DNA from: DASTFY01 sp963829955
GTDB lineage: Bacteria; Actinomycetota; Acidimicrobiia; Acidimicrobiales; Ilumatobacteraceae
NCBI GenBank assembly: GCA_963829955.1
Contig: CAWHKS010000019.1
Span: forward strand, 310,001 to 374,000
Length of the DNA: 64,000 bases
Reading direction: 5' to 3'
Shown here in pieces: positions 44,201 through 53,401 of this stretch (position 1 is its first letter; every line of letters starts with the position of its first letter). Below the pieces are notes generated by a model. It was not told the DNA's origin, ran no database searches, and was given only the letters and a program-made list of their open reading frames with translations. The translations under genes were made by a program, and so were the position numbers.

Positions 44201-44680
44201 GATGGCACGCTCGACCGCCCGCAGCGCCTGGAGGTCACCGCATCGGTTCCCACGTCCGGTTACGTGGACTGGTTCAGTCCCGGGTCGTTCGTGGAGCTCA
44301 GCGATGCCGAGGCGCTGGCGCTGCCGGCCTTCGAGCGCCATCAGGCGGGTGTGGTCGTCACGCTCGACGAGACCCGCTCGACACCGGTCACCAAGCCACT
44401 CGGGTTCGAGCAGATCAAGCTGCCCCGCACTCGCACGTTCGTCGACGGGCTGACCATCCCCGCGCAGGTGCTCGAGCGGATGGAGGCGACGACGGCGCCA
44501 CCGTCGATCCGGCCGCGCCCTGCCCGCTTCGGCGTCGTCGACGACCGCTTCACCGTCCAGGATGGCGGCGGCGGTGTCCTGGCTACCGGCGTCGGCGCGG
44601 TCGCCGCCCGCCTCGCCACACGCGGCGCGGGCGGCAGCGTCCAGCACGCGGCGGACCACCTGGTGGAGCTGACGGTCTGA
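41237..44680 (+). CDS. DUF6603-like giant beta-strand-rich protein of unknown function
   Basis: This 1147-residue protein has no signal peptide. Residues 1 to about 200 are helical (LTLAARSHDDFCDAMKAWGE, EDLLELAEVVLTPLAAAGVV). The rest is long runs of short alternating strands, such as RVTIHSILLNVPIRADQDHF, GLVTLTIGPKQKGLSRWTVT, GIFWIGAGGIIGINRRADTD, LYVFGLTMQLGWIPLKNEYL, MATLGGFHPDFHPEPAVFPS and YFDVTIKGSVHVKYRG. The GGFHPDF element is what I associate with DUF6603; that is from memory. The pattern suggests a beta-groove, barrel or solenoid. ATG overlaps the phosphatase stop, and the stop overlaps the next start. Function unknown. Confidence 0.75.
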   Translation: MTDPKSIFTPVTVVADEVIETARSGLVTVSPILAAGVASANPVRLAAILQDLMADAALTLAARSHDDFCDAMKAWGEDLLELAEVVLTPLAAAGVVGAELLEALAIEVLRFKFKRLASMLSLAGVIVDHPGLGSRIDWEALRRFMLSTPELVDETFWDDIFGEADLDTTGRMPALLAALLIVAPEAISALRSGDLRISPLLPPPTGDGASPAWVQLRENSAGWMPITFPLRIEDGGLRLAEFTDLRGGFDPELAISLLIRSQRRSVGGRRATDFEMWLHPSTDAAFHELRTASGFVVRLEPGVRTGIGYDGGTRTWNAAVEPRTGAEPGAGSVPTATNEGVLRIGRDTAAGVPDLVFGPPYDTRLVIRDLGIEVRAREQGEPSVEVIGRIDDLGLVVTNRWFRSLGESGSQLREGLRFDLDLVTRLTEGVGFSFSAEGALTTRWHLDKAMKLKVLRVTIHSILLNVPIRADQDHFDLRAEVRLHWSATVGPATLVMDGAGGWLGSWADEPGGAKECGGLLRPTGIGFQLELPSVTGGGFFDFTGGPNDRYGGLVTLTIGPKQKGLSRWTVTAFGLHELTGSPDDLDRERSFILVIGTSFRPGRHIAYGIFWIGAGGIIGINRRADTDALRERLTSGAVGNILFAEDPVRNAPVLLGDLAVLFPPRADLYVFGLTMQLGWIPLKNEYLARLAVGVIIEFDSSKRPLKIIVLGSLRIAGVRFERFLDIQVDVVGIFDLTRRTLEVDATIRRGVVMGVFKVTGDGGLRASWGDRPYLMATLGGFHPDFHPEPAVFPSLKRILITVDDDQLPDAIELSASGYMAITSNTIQFGAEFTAAIKSGNWKLEGKIGGDALIRLPFYFDVTIKGSVHVKYRGRSLVGVKFKGGLSGPSPLVLRGEVCISLLLFDACWSDSFELGSAGDIAGATLASLVPVLAAELEVAGNLTVAEGEDGLVLIARRDTSDRVVVSPLGVPTWSQNRVPLGLAVEKYEDGTLDRPQRLEVTASVPTSGYVDWFSPGSFVELSDAEALALPAFERHQAGVVVTLDETRSTPVTKPLGFEQIKLPRTRTFVDGLTIPAQVLERMEATTAPPSIRPRPARFGVVDDRFTVQDGGGGVLATGVGAVAARLATRGAGGSVQHAADHLVELTV

Positions 44681-47342
44681 TGCCGACCCTCCAGTTCTTC
44701 GGGTGGTGGCGGCCACCGGGCGCAGCGGCGGTGTCGTCCGGCGGCCTCACGGCCGGTCGCCTCACCGCCCGCCTGACGCTCACCGCGCGCGACCTCGACC
44801 AGCCGTCGGATGCCGCAACGAGGAATGTGGTGTACGACCTCTTCGGGCCGGGAGACGTCACCGGCCTGGGGCGGGGCGCTGTCATCCACACCTATCCCTC
44901 GCCGGGCGCGGGGAACGTCGAGGTCGAGAAAGCCGTGTACGCCGAGCTCGCCGCGCCTGATCTCCCCTGGCGCCACAGCGTCGTCCTCCCCCAGGGCAAG
45001 GCGCTGCGCCCGTGGATCGTGCTGCTGGTCGGCACGCCCGAAGAGATCGAGGTCGCCGGCGCCACGGCGCGGCTCCAGCCGTCCGTGCTCGATGCCCACC
45101 CGCTCGCCTCCTCCGCGCGGGGCGCGCACGTCGAGGACGACGGCAGCCGCCGGCTCTCCCGGCTCATCTCGTCGCGGGCGCTCCTGCGCGACCCGATCAC
45201 GTCGCCGTGATCGTGCCGGCGTTCACCGCCGCCGGTGACCCGGCGTGGCCCACCCCGGCCGCCGAGCCGGTCGAGCTCCCCGCCTATCACCACTGGGCGT
45301 TCCACACCCGGGCCGGTGGGGACTTCGCCGTGATCGCCGGCCGGTTGCAGCTCCGCGAGGCGGGGCCCGGCCTCGGCGCCGCCGACGTCGCGTACGGCCC
45401 GATCCCGACCGCGGACGCCATGCCCGTCCGGGGGGCGCTCTCCTCGCTGTCGGCTCCGGCCGCCGGTCCGGTGCCGCCCGACGTCCGTGCCGACGTGAGA
45501 GCGCTGACGGCGCCGCTCGGGGATGCCGCGCATCCCGTCCTGGGTCTGCCCGACCACGGCGAGCCCTGGCCGGTGGAGCCAACGGTGCCTCCCGGCCCGA
45601 CCGAACCAGGCTGGCGCAACGAGTTGCGGACGGACTACCGGGCCCGCGCCGTCGCCGGGATCGGGTCGGCTGCGGGCATCACCAACCAGGAGCTTCTGGC
45701 GCGGGAGGCAGGTCGGTTGGCCGGCGCCTACGAGGAAGCCGCCGACCGTCTCCGCCGCCTCGCCTTCGGTCTGCTGGCCTCCCGTTCCCTCTGGAAGCGC
45801 CGGGTCCCGCAGGAGTCGGTGCGCCGGCTCGGAGTGCTCGGGCCCGCCCTGCGCGACGTGCGTGCGCCGGACGGTCCGGTGGCCGAGGTGATGGAGCATC
45901 CGGACCGGGCACTCCAACGGGGGCTGTTCTCCTCGGCCGCGCAGCGGGCCTTGCGCCGCCGGGCGGGCCCGAGCGCCGACACCGACTCCGACCGCGGAGC
46001 CGACCGCGCCGCCGTGCCGCCACCCGGTCCGGCCGTCGCCGGTGGTCTGGCATCCGCCCTGCGCGCCGCGGCCGCGGCACCGCCGCGACTCACGCGCAGC
46101 ACCCCGGCCGCCGTGCACATGGACTCTTTCGCCGCCGCGGCCAGCCGGCCCGCCATGGATGACGTCCTCGTCCGCCCCGCGCCCGACGGGCGTCGCCTGC
46201 GGCCGGCCGCGGCCCGCCTGGCTGCCGCGCTCGACCGGCGTGGCCTCGACAACGACACCGTCGCGTTCATCGATCGCCGGTTGCGCACGGTCGTCGATCG
46301 CCTCGACACCGGACAGGCCGTCCCCATCCTGCCCCTCCTCGGCCTGGTCGATCCTCCGGGACGGCCGTCCCGTGACCGGCTGCGCGATCTGGCCGCCGCG
46401 CTCGACGTGGAACCCGACTCGGACGACCTCGCCGCGCTCGGCGCGATGGTGGCCCGTCGCCCGGGCCAGCCCGTCAGCGCGGCGTTCGACATCGACCGCG
46501 CCGGCACGCAGATAGCCGAGGCGTTCGATCCGACCATCGCCCGGCCCGCCCTCGTCGATCGCGTGCTCGACGGCGTGCTCGACGACGTAGGCCTCGTCGA
46601 CGCGGACCCGATCGCACCGGTCGAGCTGAAGCCCGACCTCGACCTGCCCGCCTGGCGGTTCCTGCGGGACGACGATCCCGACTGGTTGCTCCCGGGAGCG
46701 GGGACGATCCTCGAGGACTCGGTCGTGGCATTGACCACCAACCCCGGGTTCGTCGACGCGTTCATGGTCGGGCTGAACGCGCAGGTCGTCGCCGAGCTGC
46801 GGTTCCGCAACCACCCGCTGATCCCCGGGTGGACGCCGGTGCGCACGTTCTGGGACCGGGTGAACCTGGCGACGGGCGCAGTGGACGACGACATCGTCGA
46901 CATCGGCACCTGGCCGGCCGACTCCCCGTTCGGGTCGCCGAGCCACCAGACGCCGTCCGCCTCGAGCGCCGACCTCGTCGTCCTCTTCGCCACCCCGCTC
47001 TTCCGCGAGTACCCCGGGACTCTGGTCTACCTGGTGCCCGCACGGCGCAACGCCGACGGCACGATCAACTGGTCCGACGATCCGGACTTCAACGCCCGCC
47101 AGTTCCCCACGTTCCAGGGTCGCATCTCACCGGACCTCGTCTTCTTCGGCTTCGACCTGGATCCCCACCTCGGCGCGGAGCGCTGGGTCGTGCTGGAGGA
47201 GACCGTGACAGGTCGACGCTTCTTCAACGCCGGAACCCAACCGAGCGCGGCGACCAACGGTGCCGATCTCGCCGCCCAGACCGTCAGCGCGCCGCGCCGG
47301 GTCCTGATCCGCGGCGACGTCCTTCTCCCAGGACCGCCATGA
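44680..47342 (+). CDS. Large unknown operon protein (about 887 aa), frameshifted
   Basis: Two open pieces join to one protein if a single missing base near 45187-45191 is restored. The first (44680-45210) starts PTLQFFGWWRPPG and runs to SRRLSRLISSRALL. The second continues VAVIVPAFTAAGDPAWPTPA and ELPAYHHWAFHTRAGGDFAV. The join falls inside what looks like a continuous conserved block, which is why I treat it as one gene. Later regions are TWPADSPFGSPSHQTP, LVVLFATPLFREYPGTLVYL and RISPDLVFFGFDLDPHLGAE. No signal peptide, membrane helix or enzyme motif is seen. I recognise no characterised family. Coupled by TGATG upstream and ATGA downstream. Confidence 0.72.
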
Positions 47343-50300
47343 GCGCGCCCGAGATCGGGGTACTGGTCCCGGTCCGCCTGGAGACCCGGTTCGTCCCACC
47401 GACTGGACGCAACCGCCCGTGGCTGTTGCGGGTCCGCGTCGTCCCCGACGCCGTGTCGATCACAAACCACGACGACCGGCCATCGACCGTCGAGCTCGAC
47501 GCCGTGGAGGCGATGTGGGGCGCCGCCGGGGGGCGCAACCTCGAGTCGGCAGCCGGGCGCCGCGCCTGGCGGGCGCTGGCCGCGGCGACGGGGGCGGAGC
47601 GCGCCGCGTGGCTCGCCCGCACGTTCCCGCCCGTCACCGGCCCCGATGGGCAGATCACGATCCAGCGCCCCGACGAGACCCGCAGCGCGATGCGGGCACC
47701 CCGGCTCATGGGCCTTCCCCCGGCGATGGAGATCTGGATGGCGCGAGGCGGCGCCGACACCGCGCCGGTGGCCACGCTGACAGTGCTGGCCGACGAGATC
47801 GACCTCGACCTGGACGAGCCGGACCGCACCGACCAGCCATGGTGGGCCTCGTTCCCCGAGGCGCAGCGGGTCGGGCTGGCCGCGGAGATCAACCTCGGCC
47901 CGGGGGACCCCACCGACATCGACGCCCTCTATGTCGTCGGCATCGGCGGTGGCGACCCCGGCCCCCTGCTGAGCGCGCAGGCGGACAGCGGCCGCCTCGG
48001 CCTGATGGCCCCAGGCGCCGCCACCAGCTCCGTCGACGGCGAGCCGGCCGTCGCCACCGGCGACACCGACACCTGGCGCCGCCTGGTCCCCGTGGGACCA
48101 CGGGCACAGCCGGGCACGGTCGCCGCGGCGACAGCGCTGACCGGCAGGGCGAGCCTGCGGGGAATCGTCGGCGGTGACGACGACCACGCGCCGCTCGACC
48201 GCGCGTTCGTGCGAGTGCTGTGGCCGGCGCTGTGGGGCCACTCGCTGGCCAACGTGTGGGGCTACTCGACGGACGCGGACCACCTCGGCCTGTGGGCGGC
48301 GGAGAACCTGGTGCCCCAGGGCCCACTGCCGTCGATGCGCGTCGGCGATCAGCCCTACGGGCTCCTGCCCGCCACGTCGCTGCGGCAGTGGCAGGCGGAC
48401 GAGGGTGACCCGGCGATCGAGGCGCGGCTGGTGCCGCTCGTGCGCACGCTCGTGCGCACATGGGCGGCGGCCGCCGAGCGCCAGGCCGCCCAGCAGCAAC
48501 GGGACTCACTCCGAGACCTGGTGCGCAACGCCACCGCCACCCGGTACGCCTGGCGGTGGATGCTGCCAACCACGCTGGCCCACGCCGTCTCGTTCCGGTT
48601 CGGCCAGGCCACACCGGCCACCGAGCTGGCCACGTGGTGGTCCGGCCGCGCCGCCGAGACCCCTCGCCTGGACCCCGCGGTCCGCCCGAGCCGGCAGCTC
48701 GTCTCGGTGGGCTGGGAGCACCCTGTGGACCTGCCGCTCGCGCACCCCGCCGACCTCCCGGCCGGCACCGACACCGGGACGGGACTGGCCCGCCTCGCCG
48801 CCGCGCCGGTCACTGCACTTCTCGCCGCCGGGCCGGCAGAGGGCGGGCGCCCGGCACCCTCGTGGGGCACCAGCCTGCTCACCGAGCTGGCGCGGCACTC
48901 GCTCGTGGCCACCGCGGCGAACGTGGCCCGGAGCGCGGCGGGGCAGCCCCGGAGCCTGGTCGAACCCATCAGCCGCGACCGCCGCTCGCTCTCTGAGACC
49001 GAGGCCTGGGCCCTCCGGCTGCAGCCCACCGATCTCGTCCGCCGCGGTGACCCGACCGTCGCCGTGCGCCGCAACGTGCTCGAGGGACTGGAGACCCTCG
49101 CCACCGCGCCGGTGGCCGACCTCGATCGTGGGCTGCGCGCCGCGCTCGACACTGCGACCAACCGGCTCGACCCATGGGCAACCGGCATCGCCTGGCGGCG
49201 GCTGCAGGCCCTGGCCGACGCCCCCCGCACGCTCGGGGTGTACGGCTGGGTCGACTCCCCGCGCCCGAGGCCGTTCGAGCCCGACCACCGCTTCCTTCTC
49301 GCCCCTTCCGCGGAGCAGGCGACCGTGGCCGCGATCCTGCGCGACCGCGCGCTGCACGATCCCGACGCCGACCGCTGGCAGCTCGACCTCACCTCCGACG
49401 CCATCCGCAGCGCGCTCCGCCTGGCCTCGGAGACGAGGGAGGGGAGCCACCCCTCGGAGTCCCTCGGCCGGATGGTGGAGGGCATCGTGAGTCGCCCCGA
49501 CGTCATCGACCGGTTGCGCGTCGCCTTCCCGACGATCCGGTTCTTCGCCGGTCCCGCCCTCCTCGTGCGGCGGGTGTGCGACGGCGCCGCGGTCCTCGAA
49601 GCAGCCGTCGAGCGCCCGGCCGACCTGAGCCAGCTCGGTGTGCGGCCGGGCCCGCTGGCCGCGCTGGTCGAGCTGGCGACCGCGATCGACGCCCTCGCCG
49701 ACCTGCACGTCGCCGAAGCGACGCTGGGCCTGGTCCGCGGCCGTCCGGCCGCGGTGTCCGCGGCGACCATGGCCGCTGCGGGCCAGGCGCCCCCGCCCTC
49801 GTTCGAGGTCGTGCGCACCCCCCGATCGGGACGGGTCGTCAACACGGTCGCCCTCGTGGTCCTCCCCGACGGGACGGCCCCGTCCGGCGCGCGTCCGAGC
49901 CCCGCCGCGCTGGGCGATCCGGCGGTCGCCACCTACCTGGACCAACGGGCCGGAGCCCCGTCCGGCCCTGCGTGGACGTGGCAGACGCTCGATGCGGACG
50001 GCGGTCCGGCGGGCACCGTCACCCTGGCCGCCATCGGCCTCCGCCCGTGCGACACCGTCGGCCTGGGCGTCGGGAACCTCCGGGACGTGCTCTGCGACGT
50101 CAGCGGCGCGGCGGCGCTGGGACCGGCGGATCCGCCCGGGCACGCGACCGTCCGGTCTCTCGCCGCGGCCCTGGCCGGGCTTCCCGCGGCCCGAGAGGAC
50201 GTCGGGGCGCCGCCGGACGCCACCAACGCCGCGGTCACCGACCTCGAACGCCGCTACACCGCCGTGCGGAACGCGGCCACCGCCGCGGTGGCCGACGCCC

Positions 50301-51187
50301 GCGCCGCGCTGGAGCCCACTGCCACTGACGCCCGCCGGCGTGCCACCCTGGGCCGGCTGGCGCGCTGGGGCATCACGCCGCTGCGGGCCGATGTCCCCGA
50401 CCCGAACCTCGGGGATCTCACCGACCGCGTGGGGCGGGCGGCCGACGCGCTCGAGCAACGCGTCGCCGACGCGCCGGTCACGACGGAAGGCGCCACCGCG
50501 GCCGCCCTGGCCTCGGCCATCAGCGCGCTGGTCGCGCCCGAAGGTCCATGGCCGGTGTTTGCCCGGCTACCCGCCTCGACGTTCGCCGGCCTGCGGGCCG
50601 AGCCGACCGCAGCCGGCTCCTCGCCCCGCCTCGACCCGGACTGGTTGGAGACGGTGGCGCCGGTACGCCCGGCGCTGGCCCGCCTCGAAGCGGCGCAGCT
50701 CGGCCAGCGCCTGGCGACCGGCGGACGGCCGTTGCGGGCGTGGACGAACCGCCCCGGAGACCCGTGGCAGACGGTGGCGCCACCGTCCTCGGACATCGAA
50801 GTCGTGCGCCCCTCGCGCCTGGTGGCCGTGTTCGGGCCGCAGGGTGTGCTGCCCGGCCGCCCCGCAGCGACGACACCTGGCCGGGTCGCGGTGGCGGTGA
50901 TCGACCGCTTCGCCGAGACGGTGCCGGACGTCGAGCAGGTCAGCGCGGTCGCCTTCCCGCACGACCTCCCGACGGCGCGGGCGCCCCAGGCCGTCGTCCT
51001 CGCGGTGCCTCCGGTGCTGAACGAGGAACTCACTCCGGCCGCGCTGGTCGCCATCGTCGAGGAGGTACGGGCGCTGGCGCGGGCGCGGATGGCCGACGTC
51101 GCGCAGATGGGAGCGGCCGCCGGGGCCCTGCACCTCGCCGCGATCCCGGCCGCGGGCCGGGCCGGCGTCGAGCTGGGGGCCCGCTGA
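47339..51187 (+). CDS. Giant unknown operon protein (1282 aa)
   Basis: This is a soluble-looking 1282-residue protein of unknown function, with no signal peptide or membrane helix. The N-terminus IGVLVPVRLETRFVPPTGRN and WLLRVRVVPDAVSITNHDDR looks like a conserved start. A central block reads FVRVLWPALWGHSLANVWGY and MRVGDQPYGLLPATSLRQWQ. Two long helical, Ala/Arg-rich stretches follow (around DLERRYTAVRNAATAAVADA). The C-terminus has AVAVIDRFAETVPDVEQVSA and AQMGAAAGALHLAAIPAAGR. I recall uncharacterised proteins of this kind in other large bacterial genomes, without known role. ATG overlaps the previous stop (ATGA), and its stop overlaps the next start (TGATG). Confidence 0.75.
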   Translation: MSAPEIGVLVPVRLETRFVPPTGRNRPWLLRVRVVPDAVSITNHDDRPSTVELDAVEAMWGAAGGRNLESAAGRRAWRALAAATGAERAAWLARTFPPVTGPDGQITIQRPDETRSAMRAPRLMGLPPAMEIWMARGGADTAPVATLTVLADEIDLDLDEPDRTDQPWWASFPEAQRVGLAAEINLGPGDPTDIDALYVVGIGGGDPGPLLSAQADSGRLGLMAPGAATSSVDGEPAVATGDTDTWRRLVPVGPRAQPGTVAAATALTGRASLRGIVGGDDDHAPLDRAFVRVLWPALWGHSLANVWGYSTDADHLGLWAAENLVPQGPLPSMRVGDQPYGLLPATSLRQWQADEGDPAIEARLVPLVRTLVRTWAAAAERQAAQQQRDSLRDLVRNATATRYAWRWMLPTTLAHAVSFRFGQATPATELATWWSGRAAETPRLDPAVRPSRQLVSVGWEHPVDLPLAHPADLPAGTDTGTGLARLAAAPVTALLAAGPAEGGRPAPSWGTSLLTELARHSLVATAANVARSAAGQPRSLVEPISRDRRSLSETEAWALRLQPTDLVRRGDPTVAVRRNVLEGLETLATAPVADLDRGLRAALDTATNRLDPWATGIAWRRLQALADAPRTLGVYGWVDSPRPRPFEPDHRFLLAPSAEQATVAAILRDRALHDPDADRWQLDLTSDAIRSALRLASETREGSHPSESLGRMVEGIVSRPDVIDRLRVAFPTIRFFAGPALLVRRVCDGAAVLEAAVERPADLSQLGVRPGPLAALVELATAIDALADLHVAEATLGLVRGRPAAVSAATMAAAGQAPPPSFEVVRTPRSGRVVNTVALVVLPDGTAPSGARPSPAALGDPAVATYLDQRAGAPSGPAWTWQTLDADGGPAGTVTLAAIGLRPCDTVGLGVGNLRDVLCDVSGAAALGPADPPGHATVRSLAAALAGLPAAREDVGAPPDATNAAVTDLERRYTAVRNAATAAVADARAALEPTATDARRRATLGRLARWGITPLRADVPDPNLGDLTDRVGRAADALEQRVADAPVTTEGATAAALASAISALVAPEGPWPVFARLPASTFAGLRAEPTAAGSSPRLDPDWLETVAPVRPALARLEAAQLGQRLATGGRPLRAWTNRPGDPWQTVAPPSSDIEVVRPSRLVAVFGPQGVLPGRPAATTPGRVAVAVIDRFAETVPDVEQVSAVAFPHDLPTARAPQAVVLAVPPVLNEELTPAALVAIVEEVRALARARMADVAQMGAAAGALHLAAIPAAGRAGVELGAR

Positions 51188-52752
51188 TGCCGTACCGGTT
51201 CGACCTCCACGTGCGCCTCGAGGCCGTCCATACGCAGTTCGACCTGCGGGCCGTGGGCGACGCGCTGCGGGCCAAGGTCAACGACCCGGTGTGGTTCCTC
51301 GGACGCCAGTGGCAACTCGGCGAGCACCGCGGTCGGGATGCCGCCTCGCCGGCGCTCGTGCACCTCACGGTGACGGAGACCCCGGTCACCGGCCCCACGC
51401 CGGCCCCCGACGACGACCCCCGGGTGACCCCGCCGGAGGCGATCATCGAGTCCGAGCCGGAGCAGTGGTGGACGATCGGGCGGCGGGTGCGGGTGGGCCG
51501 GGCGCTGCGAGCCGCGGTCCCGGCCGATCGACGGCGCGACCCGGCCCTGCTGCTCGGCCGGCTCGGCGCCCCCTACGAGCAGCTCAACGGCAAGGTGCTG
51601 GACGGCCTCGCCCTGTACCGCGCCCGTGTCCCGCTCGGTCTCGGCCCCGCGCTGTTCACGGCCGAGGGCGTCCCTCTCACAGAGCCGACCGACGACTGGC
51701 AGCCGGCCGAGCTGGCCTACACGGCGTCGTTCGCCGCCGGTCCTGTGACCCTGACCATCCCCCGCCACGACGGCGGCGACGTCGACTGGTACTCGGCGAC
51801 GGCCAAGGGCCCGAACCCACCCGCGCCGTCGCCAGCAGCGGTCCGCACCAGCTACCCGACACGCGTCTCCTACGACGGCGCTCCCAACCCGCGGTGGTGG
51901 CAGATCGAAGACCATCGCCACGACCCGGGAGCGGTGGCGCCGCACCGCACGCAGCTGGTCGCGCTCATGCTGATCCACGTCACCGCCTCCCACGGCGACG
52001 ACTGGTTCACCGCTCCCGTGGTCAGCCCGACCGGGACACTCGTCGCCGTCACCGGCATGCAGGTCGAGGACGCCATGGGCCTGACCACGACGTGTCGCCC
52101 GGCCGACGGCTGGTCGATGTTCCACGTCAGCGGCCGGCGGGCGGGCGAGGTCCTGCTCTGGCCCACCGTGGCCAACCCTCTCACCGCCGCGGTCCCGCTC
52201 GACGAGGTGCTCCTCGGGGTGGACGAGGACGCCAACGTGCTCTGGGCCATCGAGCAGCGCGTCGATGGCATCGAGCTCGTCGAGCCTCCGGCACCGTCTC
52301 CGGACGGGCCAGGACCCGCTGGTGAGCTGACGCTGGCGGAGGCACCGGCCGGGCAGGTCGTCGCCACCGCCGCCCGCCGCTACCGATACCTGCCCTCGAC
52401 GACCGTGCCCCACCTGTGGCACCCCTACCTGCTGTCGGACGCCGGCAACGTGAGGCGCTTCGTGCAGGGCCGACTGGCCGACCTCACCGTCCGGCCCATC
52501 GAGCCACGGCCGGGACCGACGAGCCGCCTGCTCCGCGACCCGGCCGCCGGTTCGAGCGACCCGGTGCACCACCTCGCGCCCGCCGCGGTGCCCCGGGCCG
52601 GCATCCACCTGGACCGTCGCTACGTCCTCGGCCGCCGTACCGACGGCCGACCGGTGCTGTGGGTCCAGCGGCGACGCACGCCGCTGAGCGGGGCGCCGGC
52701 CTCGTTGCTGCGGTTCGACGTGCTGGAGGAGTTGCCCGAGATCTCGCCGTGA
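51187..52752 (+). CDS. Unknown operon protein (521 aa), last gene of the coupled cluster
   Basis: This 521-residue protein starts MPYRFDLHVRLEAVHTQFDL, then VNDPVWFLGRQWQLGEHRGR, a Trp-rich block that seems to be the family's hallmark. Later are NPRWWQIEDHRHDPGAVAPH, LMLIHVTASHGDDWFTAPVV, HLWHPYLLSDAGNVRRFVQG and LGRRTDGRPVLWVQRR. It has many Trp, His and Arg residues, no signal peptide and no enzyme motif I know. ATG overlaps the previous stop by one base. The strict gene order and overlaps suggest that it works in complex with the three large proteins upstream. Confidence 0.75.
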   Translation: MPYRFDLHVRLEAVHTQFDLRAVGDALRAKVNDPVWFLGRQWQLGEHRGRDAASPALVHLTVTETPVTGPTPAPDDDPRVTPPEAIIESEPEQWWTIGRRVRVGRALRAAVPADRRRDPALLLGRLGAPYEQLNGKVLDGLALYRARVPLGLGPALFTAEGVPLTEPTDDWQPAELAYTASFAAGPVTLTIPRHDGGDVDWYSATAKGPNPPAPSPAAVRTSYPTRVSYDGAPNPRWWQIEDHRHDPGAVAPHRTQLVALMLIHVTASHGDDWFTAPVVSPTGTLVAVTGMQVEDAMGLTTTCRPADGWSMFHVSGRRAGEVLLWPTVANPLTAAVPLDEVLLGVDEDANVLWAIEQRVDGIELVEPPAPSPDGPGPAGELTLAEAPAGQVVATAARRYRYLPSTTVPHLWHPYLLSDAGNVRRFVQGRLADLTVRPIEPRPGPTSRLLRDPAAGSSDPVHHLAPAAVPRAGIHLDRRYVLGRRTDGRPVLWVQRRRTPLSGAPASLLRFDVLEELPEISP

Positions 52753-52799
52753 GCGACCTGCCTCGTAGGGGTGCCCAGCCGGTCTGGTAGCCAGAGCGC

Positions 52800-53379
52800 A
52801 TGGCTGAAGAGCAGGTGCTTCCCTCGTGGGCCGCCACCCCGACCCGCGATGCCATCGTCTCGTTCGTCGAGGCCGTCACCGGCGACGGTCCGGATCACGT
52901 CCCGGAGGACGAACGGATCGCGGTCTTCGACAACGACGGGACGCTGTGGACCGAGAAGCCGATGGTGACGCAGGTGGCCTTCATCGTCGGCAAGTGGCGC
53001 GAACAGGCGGCCGCGGACCCGAAGCTGGCCGAGCGGCAGCCGTATCTCGCCGCGACCTCGGGTGACCTCGCCTGGCTCGGCAAGGCCATCGACAAGCATT
53101 ACGCCGGCGACGACACGGACCTCCGGGTCATGCTGAAGGCCGTCGTCGGCATCAGCGCCGAGCGCCCCGTCGACGACTACGCCTCCGAGATCAGCGAGTT
53201 CTTCCGCCTCGAGGAGCACCCGGTGCTGCGGCGGCCCTACGCGGAGACCGTCTACCAGCCGATGGTGGAGCTGTTGCAGCGGCGCGGAGAAGGTCCTGGA
53301 GGTAGCGTCCGCAGATGAGTTCGTGACCGTCAGCGTCAAGGACGACTGGACGCAGGTTGTCCCCGAACCGGCGGGGTGA
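52800..53379 (+). pseudogene. HAD-family hydrolase with internal deletion
   Basis: The N-terminal 160 residues are a normal HAD-superfamily hydrolase with the nucleophile motif AVFDNDGTLWTEKP and a helical cap (YLAATSGDLAWLGKAIDKHY, PYAETVYQPMVELLQ). At about 53280 the sequence jumps, in another frame, to EKVLEVASADEFVTVSVKDD followed by WTQVVPEPAG and a stop at 53377. This looks like the C-terminal end of the same kind of protein. The middle part with motifs II and III (Lys and the second Asp pair) is gone, a loss of roughly 130 codons. The product ends early at 53318 and should be inactive. The C-terminal match rests on memory of the family. Confidence 0.7.
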
Positions 53380-53401
53380 CCGGGAGAGGAGACGGATCCT
53401 C

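Noticed and set aside
38969..52752. Reading the unknown operon as a prophage tail or contractile injection system
   Set aside because: I see no sheath, tube, baseplate, spike, terminase, portal or AAA unfoldase. Large size and coupling alone are not enough.
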